A stretch of 6,348 nt of DNA from CALRGE01 sp964365765. Lineage in GTDB: Bacteria > Patescibacteriota > Gracilibacteria > UBA1369 > 2-02-FULL-48-14. Every line of letters begins with the position of its first letter. Positions within the stretch are counted from its first letter, which is position 1. Shown here in pieces: positions 1 to 6,083 of the stretch. Both the position numbers and the translations under genes were made by a program. Under the pieces are notes generated by a model that was not told the origin of the DNA, did not search any database, and worked only from the letters and a program-made list of their open reading frames with translations. The stretch covers positions 1 through 6,348 of the forward strand of contig CAYIRB010000063.1 in NCBI GenBank assembly GCA_964365765.1, given 5' to 3'.

Positions 1-1073
1 TTGCGGTGGACGCGGTTTTGGATAGCGTTTCAGTCGCGACGACTTTCAAAGCGAATTTGGCCGAGATGGGAATTATATTTTGTTCTTTCAGCGAGGCGGT
101 TCGGGAATATCCGGAATTGGTGCGGAAATATCTTGGCACTGTTGTTCCAAGCGGCGATAACTTTTTTGCGGCTTTGAATTCGGCGGTGTTTACCGATGGT
201 TCTTTCTGTTTTATTCCAAAGGGCGTGAGATGTCCCATGGAACTTTCAACTTATTTCAGAATAAACGCGGCCAAGACAGGGCAATTTGAAAGAACTTTGA
301 TTGTGGCGGAGGACGGAGCATACGTGAGTTATTTGGAAGGTTGCAGCGCCCCGATGCGTGATGAAAATCAGTTGCACGCCGCGGTGGTGGAAATTGTGGC
401 GCTCGAGGGCGCGGAAGTGAAATATTCGACCGTGCAAAATTGGTATCCGGGTGATAAAAACGGGAAAGGCGGAATTTATAACTTTGTGACGAAACGCGGA
501 CACTGCATTGGCGCGAATTCTAAAATTTCATGGACGCAAGTTGAAACCGGTTCGGCAATTACGTGGAAATATCCCAGTGTTATTTTGAGCGGAGACAACA
601 GCTCGGGAGAATTTTATTCGATCGCGATGACGAATAATTATCAGCAGGCGGATACGGGAACAAAAATGATTCATATCGGTAAAAACACGCGGAGTCGAAT
701 TATTTCCAAGGGCATCGCGGCCGGTAAATCGAACAATACATATCGAGGTCAGGTTAAAGTTTTAAAGAGTGCGGAAAACGCGCGCAACTACACTCAATGC
801 GATTCATTGTTGATCGGAAAAGATTGCGGGGCTCACACCTTCCCCGAGATGGTGGTACAAAATAAATCTTCGACCGTCGAACATGAAGCCTGCACATCGA
901 AAATCGGCGAAGACCAGATTTTTTATTGTAATCAACGCGGGATTTCTTCCGAAGAAGCGGCGAGCATGATTGTCGGCGGTTTTTGCAGGGAGGTATTCCG
1001 CAAACTCCCTTTGGAGTTTTCTGTGGAAGCGGAAAGACTTTTATTAATAAGCCTGGAAGGCGGTGTCGGCTAA
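1..1073 (+). CDS. sufB: SufB, Fe-S cluster scaffold of the SufBCD complex (5'-truncated by window edge)
   Basis: SufB is the cytoplasmic scaffold on which SufBC2D assembles Fe-S clusters, receiving sulfur from the desulfurase system. The reading frame is open to the left edge, and the first candidate start (GTG at 6) falls well inside the family alignment. About 140 N-terminal residues are therefore outside the window and no true start is visible. Numbering from that GTG, the residues of the E. coli sulfur-transfer path are all present: Cys113 in LEGCSAP (Cys254), Gln144 and Trp146 in VQNW (Gln285, Trp287), Lys163 (Lys303), Cys265 in TQCDS (Cys405) and Glu292-His293-Glu294 in VEHEA (Glu432-Glu434). 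The spacings match E. coli except for one inserted residue near 152. The C-terminus, ending in LEGGVG, looks complete. The gene stops one base before sufC. SufD is the paralogue, but the motif set, including the Cys405 equivalent, makes this SufB. Identification is very secure. Confidence 0.97.
   Translation, partial: AVDAVLDSVSVATTFKANLAEMGIIFCSFSEAVREYPELVRKYLGTVVPSGDNFFAALNSAVFTDGSFCFIPKGVRCPMELSTYFRINAAKTGQFERTLIVAEDGAYVSYLEGCSAPMRDENQLHAAVVEIVALEGAEVKYSTVQNWYPGDKNGKGGIYNFVTKRGHCIGANSKISWTQVETGSAITWKYPSVILSGDNSSGEFYSIAMTNNYQQADTGTKMIHIGKNTRSRIISKGIAAGKSNNTYRGQVKVLKSAENARNYTQCDSLLIGKDCGAHTFPEMVVQNKSSTVEHEACTSKIGEDQIFYCNQRGISSEEAASMIVGGFCREVFRKLPLEFSVEAERLLLISLEGGVG
1055..1060 (+). promoter_or_regulatory. 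Possible ribosome binding site for sufC
   Basis: A GGAAGG purine run lies inside the end of sufB, 14 bases before the ATG at 1075. That spacing is longer than ideal. It sits only two bases before the alternative in-frame GTG at 1063, which is too close for that codon to be used. The site therefore favours ATG 1075 as the sufC start. It is one of the few Shine-Dalgarno-like motifs near a start in this run, and may be chance. Confidence 0.3.
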
Positions 1074-1074
1074 T

Positions 1075-1833
1075 ATGCTTGAAATTAAAAATTTAAAAGT
1101 TTCGGCGGACAAAAAACAAATTCTGAAAGGAATCAATTTGAAGGTTAAAAAAGGAGAAGTACACGTGATTATGGGCCCGAACGGAGCCGGGAAAAGCACG
1201 CTCTCAATGGTGCTGGCCGGAAAAGAAGGATACAAGGTTGAAAGCGGTGAAGTCAGTTTTAAGGGGGAAAATTTGTTGAGCTTGAAACCTGAGGAAAGAG
1301 CCCGGAAAGGCGTGTTTTTGGCATTCCAATATCCGGTGGAAATTCCGGGACTTACAAATATGAATTTTTTGAAGATAGCCGTGAATGAAGTCAGGAAAAG
1401 CCGCGGCTTTGACGCGTTCGACAGCGTGGAATTTAGAAATTTGCTTGATGAAAAACGTAAAATTGTAAAGTTAGACGAGGATCTTTTGGAACGGCCTTTA
1501 AACGAAGGATTTTCCGGAGGTGAAAAAAAACGAAATGAAATTTTGCAAATGGCTCTTTTGGAACCAAAACTTGCGATTTTGGATGAAACAGATTCCGGAC
1601 TCGATATCGACGCTCTAAAAACAATCGCGAAAGGAATAAATAAATTGCGAAGCAAAGACAATGCGATAATTCTTGTCACACATTACCAGAGAATTTTAGA
1701 TTACATTCTTCCCGATTTTGTACACGTTTTGTACAAAGGAAGAATCATTAAGTCCGGTGATAAAGAGCTCGCTAAGGAGCTTGAAAAGAAGGGTTATGAC
1801 TTTGTGAAAGACGAGCTGATTTCATTAAAATGA
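1075..1833 (+). CDS. sufC: SufC, ABC-type ATPase of the SufBCD complex
   Basis: SufC is the soluble ABC ATPase that binds SufB and SufD and drives their conformational change during cluster assembly. It is not a transporter despite the ABC fold. The product is 252 residues, normal for the family. The Walker A motif GPNGAGKS is at 34-41, a Q-loop glutamine lies in AFQYP, the signature FSGGEKKR starts at 146, Walker B plus catalytic glutamate is LAILDE (Asp170, Glu171), the D-loop is SGLD (174-177) and the switch histidine is His203. The stretch following the signature (RNEILQMALLEPKLA) is characteristic of SufC rather than of other ABC ATPases. I chose ATG 1075 over GTG 1063 because MLEIKNL is the usual SufC beginning and it leaves a one-base gap to sufB instead of an overlap. 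The stop overlaps the sufD start in ATGA, which suggests translational coupling. Confidence 0.97.
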   Translation: MLEIKNLKVSADKKQILKGINLKVKKGEVHVIMGPNGAGKSTLSMVLAGKEGYKVESGEVSFKGENLLSLKPEERARKGVFLAFQYPVEIPGLTNMNFLKIAVNEVRKSRGFDAFDSVEFRNLLDEKRKIVKLDEDLLERPLNEGFSGGEKKRNEILQMALLEPKLAILDETDSGLDIDALKTIAKGINKLRSKDNAIILVTHYQRILDYILPDFVHVLYKGRIIKSGDKELAKELEKKGYDFVKDELISLK

Positions 1834-2501
1834 AAAAAGTCATTTCAGGTTCCGGCAAATTCGAGTTCAAAGTCAAAGATGGTGAGAGTTTGAAGCTATA
1901 TTTGATTCAGGATGAATCCTGCGAAAGCGAAGTGGAAATTGTTCTGGGAAAAAACAGCCGCGCCGACGTTTTTACATTAAGCATGGGCGGGAAAATTATA
2001 AACAAACTGCAAGTTGAGCTGTCAGGCAAGGGCGCGGCGGCGGCGCTTTCGGGCTTAATGATTTCCGACGGCAAGGAGATAATCGAAAATCATACTTTTG
2101 TGCGGCATAAAGTCGGTCGTACCACCAGCAATCAAATTTACAAAAGCATTTTGGGCGGACATTCGATGGGAGTTTTCGACGGAAAGATTAGAGTGGAAAA
2201 AGGCGCGGACAAGACGCATGCTTACCAGTTAAATAAAAATATTTTGATGTCGGATGATGCCACAATGAACAGCAAACCTCAGCTGGAAATTTTTGCGGAG
2301 GACGTTAATTGTACTCATGGAGCGACGACGGGTCAGATTGACCGTGAGGCGATTTTTTATTTGAAGGCGCGCGGAATCGGTGAAGACGAGGCGCGCAAGA
2401 TTTTGATTGAGGCCTTTGTCGATGACCTGATTTCAGGTATAAATGATGCGAAGATGCAAAGTTCGCTTCGCAAAAAAATCGGTAAAAAATTAAAAATATG
2501 A
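1830..2501 (+). CDS. sufD: SufD, short form, Fe-S assembly scaffold partner
   Basis: SufD pairs with SufB and SufC; at the SufB-SufD interface it contributes to cluster formation and is linked to iron acquisition in E. coli. The 223-residue product is about half the usual length (about 420 in E. coli). It aligns to the C-terminal half of the family: a beta-strand-rich central part, then the diagnostic CTHGATTGQID with Cys161 and His163 (equivalent to E. coli Cys358 and His360), then the helical tail containing FYLKARGI. The distance from this Cys to the C-terminus (62 residues) nearly equals that of E. coli (65), so the missing part is wholly N-terminal. The start is ATG 1830, overlapping the sufC stop by four bases. 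Because sufC lies directly upstream, no lost 5' portion or frameshift can explain the short length, so it appears genuinely compact. The ATGA overlap with sufS continues the operon. Assignment to SufD rather than SufB rests on the CTHG motif and position. Confidence 0.92.
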   Translation: MKKVISGSGKFEFKVKDGESLKLYLIQDESCESEVEIVLGKNSRADVFTLSMGGKIINKLQVELSGKGAAAALSGLMISDGKEIIENHTFVRHKVGRTTSNQIYKSILGGHSMGVFDGKIRVEKGADKTHAYQLNKNILMSDDATMNSKPQLEIFAEDVNCTHGATTGQIDREAIFYLKARGIGEDEARKILIEAFVDDLISGINDAKMQSSLRKKIGKKLKI

Positions 2502-3685
2502 AAAACGAATTTCCAATTTTGAACGGCGGATTAATCTATTTGGACAACGCTTCCACAACGCAAAAACCTTACTGCGTGATCGAGGCGATTTCGAATTTCT
2601 ACAGATTCACAAACAGCAACGTACACCGCGGAGTTTACAGTTTGAGCGAAAGGGCGACGGAGGCATACGAACATACCCGCCAACGGGTAAAAGATTTTTT
2701 GAACGCCAAAAGCGTGAAAGAAATTATTTTCACCGGCGGAACTACGGGGGGAATTAATCTTGTGGCGACTTCATTCGGCAGTCAAATCAAAAAAGGTGAT
2801 GAAATTATAATTACCGAAATGGAGCACCACTCCAACATTGTTCCGTGGCAAATGCTTTGTGAAAGGACCGGCGCGAAATTACGAGTCGTTCCGATTAATG
2901 TTAGAGGCGAACTGGAAATGGAAAAACTCAGAAGGATGCTGAATAAAAATACAAAATTGCTCGCGCTGGTGCATGTTTCAAACAGTTTGGGGACGGTGAA
3001 TCCGGTCAAAAAAATCATAGCGGCGGCGCACGAAAAAGGAATTCCTGTGTTGATTGACGGAGCTCAATCGGCACAGCATATGAAAATCGATGTGCAAGAT
3101 TTGGACTGCGATTTTTTTGTTTTTTCCGGGCACAAAATTTACGGGCCGACCGGAATCGGCGTACTTTACGGCAAAGAAAAACTGCTTGAAAAAATGCCAC
3201 CATACCAGGGCGGTGGCGACATGATTTTGAAAGTCGGTTTCAAGAAGACCATATATCATCATTTGCCCTACAAATTTGAAGCCGGAACGCCCAACATTGA
3301 AGGCGTCATCGGACTGGGAGCGGCAATCCATTATTTGCAAAAAATCGGCTGGGACAAAATCGGGAAAATCGAGGAAGAACTTTTGGAATACGCGACCATG
3401 AAATTGAAAGAAATAAAAGCTCTGAAAATTATAGGAAACGCAAAAGTTAAAGGGCCGGTTATTTCCTTCGTAATCGAAGGCATTCATCCTCACGACATCG
3501 GAACTTTTTTAGACAATGAAGGAATTTGCGTACGCACGGGCCAGCATTGTACGCAACCCGTTATGGATAAGTTTGGGATTCCCGCAACAACCAGAATATC
3601 TTTCGCGGTTTACAACAGCAAAGAAGAGATTGATAAACTTTGCGCGGAAATCGGAAAATTAATAAAAGTTTTCAATGGATATTAA
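2498..3685 (+). CDS. sufS: SufS, PLP-dependent cysteine desulfurase (group II)
   Basis: SufS converts L-cysteine to L-alanine and holds the sulfur as a persulfide on its active cysteine, supplying sulfur for Fe-S assembly in the cytoplasm. The product is 395 residues, slightly shorter than the usual 406 or so. Visible catalytic parts are the HHSN motif (His110-His111) for PLP stacking, Asp187 and Gln190 in IDGAQSA for cofactor binding, Schiff-base Lys213 in SGHK, substrate-binding Arg346 and Arg366, and persulfide Cys351 in RTGQHC. Spacings Lys213-Cys351 and Cys351-Arg366 equal those of E. coli SufS. His332 in IHPHD lies 19 residues before the catalytic cysteine, as does the B. subtilis SufS His342 that exchanges zinc with SufU. 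This fits the adjacent sufU. The short active-site Cys loop places it in group II rather than with IscS or NifS. It overlaps sufD by 4 bases and sufU by 11. No Shine-Dalgarno is evident, so coupled translation is likely. Confidence 0.97.
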   Translation: MKNEFPILNGGLIYLDNASTTQKPYCVIEAISNFYRFTNSNVHRGVYSLSERATEAYEHTRQRVKDFLNAKSVKEIIFTGGTTGGINLVATSFGSQIKKGDEIIITEMEHHSNIVPWQMLCERTGAKLRVVPINVRGELEMEKLRRMLNKNTKLLALVHVSNSLGTVNPVKKIIAAAHEKGIPVLIDGAQSAQHMKIDVQDLDCDFFVFSGHKIYGPTGIGVLYGKEKLLEKMPPYQGGGDMILKVGFKKTIYHHLPYKFEAGTPNIEGVIGLGAAIHYLQKIGWDKIGKIEEELLEYATMKLKEIKALKIIGNAKVKGPVISFVIEGIHPHDIGTFLDNEGICVRTGQHCTQPVMDKFGIPATTRISFAVYNSKEEIDKLCAEIGKLIKVFNGY

Positions 3686-4106
3686 AGATTTATACCGCGA
3701 GCTTATAATCGACCACAATAAAAATCCAAAAAATTTTGGGGAAATGCGCGGTGCGGACTTTCACGCGGAGGGAATTAATCCTCTTTGTGGCGATAAATAT
3801 GGAGTCTTCATCAAGCTGGAAGACGGAAATATCACAAAAATAACTTTTAGGGGTTCGGGTTGCGCGATTTCCAAATCATCAGCATCTATGATGACCGAGT
3901 CGATCAAAGGTAAAAGCAAAAAAGAGGCTCTGGAATTATTTGAAAATTTCAGGGCGATGCTTGGCGGCGACTCAAAAAAAGATTTGGGGAAACTTTCGGT
4001 TTTTCAGGGAGTGCACGACTACCCTTCGCGGGTTAAATGCGCGAGTCTGCCTTGGTTCACAATGAACGCGGCGATTAATAAAAAAAATAATGTCACAACG
4101 GAATAA
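3675..4106 (+). CDS. sufU: SufU, zinc-dependent sulfurtransferase partner of SufS
   Basis: SufU accepts persulfide sulfur from SufS and passes it toward SufBCD. It belongs to the IscU-like fold. The product is 143 residues, close to B. subtilis SufU (147). The zinc/active-site set is complete: Cys38 and Asp40 in NPLCGD, Cys63 in GSGCAIS and Cys122 in RVKCAS. Two features favour SufU over IscU: the extra segment between about residues 93 and 117, and Lys121 before the last cysteine, where IscU scaffolds have His. The opening MDIKDLYRELIIDHNKNP is typical of the family, supporting ATG 3675 although it overlaps sufS by 11 bases and has no good ribosome binding site. With SufE absent from the window, it is the likely sole sulfur shuttle here. 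Its last 17 bases overlap the following methyltransferase gene. Confidence 0.94.
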   Translation: MDIKDLYRELIIDHNKNPKNFGEMRGADFHAEGINPLCGDKYGVFIKLEDGNITKITFRGSGCAISKSSASMMTESIKGKSKKEALELFENFRAMLGGDSKKDLGKLSVFQGVHDYPSRVKCASLPWFTMNAAINKKNNVTTE

Positions 4107-5388
4107 ATTCAAAGAGTCGTTTTTGGACTATTACCGGGAGCTCCTCGGCCCGGAATTTGAAAGTTACATTAACGCCCTCGAGTCCGGCGAAATCCGAAGA
4201 AGCTTGAGAGTTAACACTCTGAAAATTTCTAAAAAAGAACTAAAGAAATGGTTGGTGTCGCAGGGTTATCAAGTCGAAGACAGTCCTTTCTCTTCGGACG
4301 GGATTGATATTTCCGGAAGCGGCGCTCCACTTACGCTTAAATTGCCCTATATTTCCGGATTCACATACCCGCAGGATTCCGCCTCAATGTTCGCGGTGGA
4401 AATTTTGGACCCGCAACCGGGTGAAATTGTTCTGGATTTGACCGCGGCGCCGGGTGGGAAAAGCACCCAAATCGCGCAAAGAATGAAAAATACGGGCGTG
4501 TTGATTGCTAACGACATGGATACTTCACGCCTGAAAGCCTTACATTCAAACTTGGAAAGGCTGGGTGTTTGGAACTGCGTAGTAACCAGAATGATGCCGC
4601 ACAAAATGGCGGAAATTTACCCTGAAACTTTCGACCGAATTTTGCTTGATCCTTCCTGCAGTGGCGAGGGACTTTTAATGAAAGGCGGCAAGCCGAGTTT
4701 TTGGAGCCCGAAGGCATTGAAGCACTACGCCTCCGAACAGTTCGGCATGCTTTCGAGCGCATACAAAATGCTGAAACCCTGTGGACGAATTGTATTTTCG
4801 ACCTGCACTTTGAACCTTGTGGAAAACGACGGAGTAGTAAAAAGACTATTGGAAAAATTCCCCGAGGCCGAAGTCCAAAAAATCCACTCGCCCTTTCCCC
4901 CGCGGCAGTTGGGGGACTACATGGGATGGCGTTTTTGGCCGCAAATTACCCGAACCAAGGGATTTTTTTGCGTCGCGATCGGAAAAAAGAAAAGTGTCGC
5001 CGGGAACATATCAGACTATAAATTTGAATTTGTAGAAGAGTCGAAGTTCAGACCATACGATCTGGACTGCGCTTTCGTTGAAAAAGACCGGAATCTGTTC
5101 TGCGTCAGCCGTGAAATTCTTAAATTTCCACTTCCGCGCGGCTACTCTCTCAGCTTCCCAATCCAGATAAACGAGCGTTTAACTTATGAAGGCTCACTGA
5201 TCCCACATATTGGACGCACAGAACTTGAATTGACGAGAAATGAAGTCGAAAAATTCGTCGCGCGCGAAGCAATGAAAAATCGTGGGATTGTTGACGGAAC
5301 CTACATCGCGAAGTTCGGCATTTTCCCTCTTGGAATCGCAAAAATCCACGGCGAAAGAATGGAGATTAATTTTCCAAGGCGGTATTAA
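4090..5388 (+). CDS. rsmF: RsmF-like 16S rRNA (cytosine-C5)-methyltransferase, NOL1/NOP2/Sun family
   Basis: This SAM-dependent enzyme is predicted to methylate carbon 5 of cytosine in RNA, most likely 16S rRNA. The 432-residue product has three parts: an N-terminal RsmF-type region (about 1-95) with SLRVNTLK; a Rossmann methyltransferase core (about 100-295); and a C-terminal PUA-like region (about 350-432) with FPLGIAK and NFP. SAM-binding motif I is LDLTAAPGGKS (115-125), with the second acidic site in ANDMD. The two catalytic cysteines of the family are Cys190 in DPSCSGEG (motif IV) and Cys239 in STCT (motif VI). Motif IV usually reads APCSG; the PSCSG form resembles NSUN5. The absence of a NusB-like N-terminal domain argues against RsmB. 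The target cytosine cannot be told from sequence, so the symbol is by architecture. ATG 4090 overlaps sufU by 17 bases with no visible Shine-Dalgarno. The gene ends tail to tail with rnc, sharing TTAA. Confidence 0.9.
   Translation: MSQRNKFKESFLDYYRELLGPEFESYINALESGEIRRSLRVNTLKISKKELKKWLVSQGYQVEDSPFSSDGIDISGSGAPLTLKLPYISGFTYPQDSASMFAVEILDPQPGEIVLDLTAAPGGKSTQIAQRMKNTGVLIANDMDTSRLKALHSNLERLGVWNCVVTRMMPHKMAEIYPETFDRILLDPSCSGEGLLMKGGKPSFWSPKALKHYASEQFGMLSSAYKMLKPCGRIVFSTCTLNLVENDGVVKRLLEKFPEAEVQKIHSPFPPRQLGDYMGWRFWPQITRTKGFFCVAIGKKKSVAGNISDYKFEFVEESKFRPYDLDCAFVEKDRNLFCVSREILKFPLPRGYSLSFPIQINERLTYEGSLIPHIGRTELELTRNEVEKFVAREAMKNRGIVDGTYIAKFGIFPLGIAKIHGERMEINFPRRY
5385..5388. other. Convergent shared stop site (TTAA)
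   Basis: The palindromic TTAA gives the TAA stop of the + strand methyltransferase gene (5386-5388) and the TAA stop of the - strand rnc gene (5387-5385). The two reading frames overlap by four bases with no room for a dedicated terminator. An imperfect dyad, GGTATTAATTCC (5381-5392), is centred here, with short outer arms CCAAG (5374-5378) and CTTGG (5397-5401). No T-run follows on either side, so I do not call a terminator. Confidence 0.85.
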
Positions 5389-6083
5389 TTCCACTTCTTG
5401 GCTTTGAGTGCGTTGGCCGCCGCCGCTTGTTCGGCATCCTGTTTGGATGGACCCATTCCGTCCGCAATCAGTTTTGCGTCGAAGTAGATTCCCATAATGA
5501 ATTTTTTGTCGTGGTCGGGACCTGTTTCGGACAGCAATTCGTAACGCGGAGTCACGTTCAGTTTTTCCTGGGCAAGCTCTTGAACACGGGATTTCGGGTC
5601 AACATCGAGGCCTTGCGAAATTATTTCTTCAAGCATCACAACAATGTGTTTCATTATAAACTTGCGAGCGATTTCGAATCCGCCGTCCAAATAAACCGCG
5701 CCTATCAAGGCTTCAACCGTATTCGCCAAAATGTAGGCTTTTTCACGGCCGCCGGAAAGTTCTTCGCCGCGGCTCAAATACAAATAATCTCCCAAACCGA
5801 GTTTCTTTGCGACCTTCGCCAGGTTCTTACCTTTTACCAATGCGCTTCTCCAGTTCGTCAAGTCACCCTCCGGATGATCGGGATATTTGTAGTAAAGATA
5901 ATCCGTAACGGCCAATTCCAAAACCGCGTCGCCCAGATATTCCAGGCGCTCGTTGTGCTGTTTTTTGTCACCGGATTCGTTCATGTAAGAACGGTGAACA
6001 AAAGCCAAGTCGAGTAAAGATTTGTCTTTGAATGTCAGGCCGACAGCTTTTTCAAGCTCCTTTGTTTTTTTCGTGTTTTTCAT
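5385..6083 (-). CDS. rnc: Ribonuclease III (double-stranded RNA endonuclease)
   Basis: RNase III cuts double-stranded RNA, chiefly processing the rRNA precursor and some mRNAs. The 232-residue product has the normal length and two-domain layout: a nuclease domain (about 7-155) and a dsRNA-binding domain (about 162-230) with GPDHDKKF and PSKQDAEQAAA. The family signature NERLEYLGDAV supplies Glu45, Glu48 and Asp52 (E. coli Glu38, Glu41, Asp45), and the catalytic Glu124 matches E. coli Glu117. The position matching the metal ligand Asp114 is Asn121 (ILANTVEAL). That is a non-acidic residue where most well-studied enzymes have Asp, though I believe other bacterial lineages also vary here. ATG 6083 lies inside nusB, giving a 32-base overlap. 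The next Met (34) falls within the conserved HRSYM region and would remove needed sequence, so the upstream start is preferred. Expression probably depends on the nusB transcript. Confidence 0.97.
   Translation of the reverse strand: MKNTKKTKELEKAVGLTFKDKSLLDLAFVHRSYMNESGDKKQHNERLEYLGDAVLELAVTDYLYYKYPDHPEGDLTNWRSALVKGKNLAKVAKKLGLGDYLYLSRGEELSGGREKAYILANTVEALIGAVYLDGGFEIARKFIMKHIVVMLEEIISQGLDVDPKSRVQELAQEKLNVTPRYELLSETGPDHDKKFIMGIYFDAKLIADGMGPSKQDAEQAAAANALKAKKWN

Noticed and set aside
6..8. GTG at 6 as the real start of sufB
   Set aside because: The frame is open further upstream and the family alignment needs about 140 more N-terminal residues, so the gene is cut by the window edge.
1063..1077. 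Upstream GTG start for sufC at 1063
   Set aside because: It would add four residues (MSAN) not typical of SufC, and the nearest purine run is only two bases away; ATG 1075 matches the family start.
1044..1679. Long - strand open frame (211 codons) opposite sufC
   Set aside because: It is antisense to a well-conserved ABC ATPase, rich in Ser and Phe as expected from the complement of Lys/Glu-rich coding sequence, and has no domain I recognise.
2978..3493. - strand open frame (171 codons) opposite sufS
   Set aside because: Fully antisense to the SufS active-site region; His/Phe-rich shadow composition and no motif.
4701..5021. + strand open frame (106 codons) in another frame within the methyltransferase gene
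   Set aside because: It overlaps the conserved motif VI region in a different frame and shows no family resemblance.
5374..5401. Possible bidirectional terminator between the convergent genes
   Set aside because: The arms CCAAG/CTTGG are only five pairs with a loop of 18 bases, and there is no T-run on either strand.
5427..6017. Long + strand open frame (196 codons) opposite rnc
   Set aside because: It lies entirely antisense to a clear RNase III gene, shows no recognisable domain and has a composition typical of a mirrored reading frame.
6057..6063. Strong Shine-Dalgarno-like AAAGGAG on the - strand at the nusB end
   Set aside because: No suitable in-frame start follows at normal spacing; it lies inside the rnc coding region, so it looks like chance in Lys-Glu codons.
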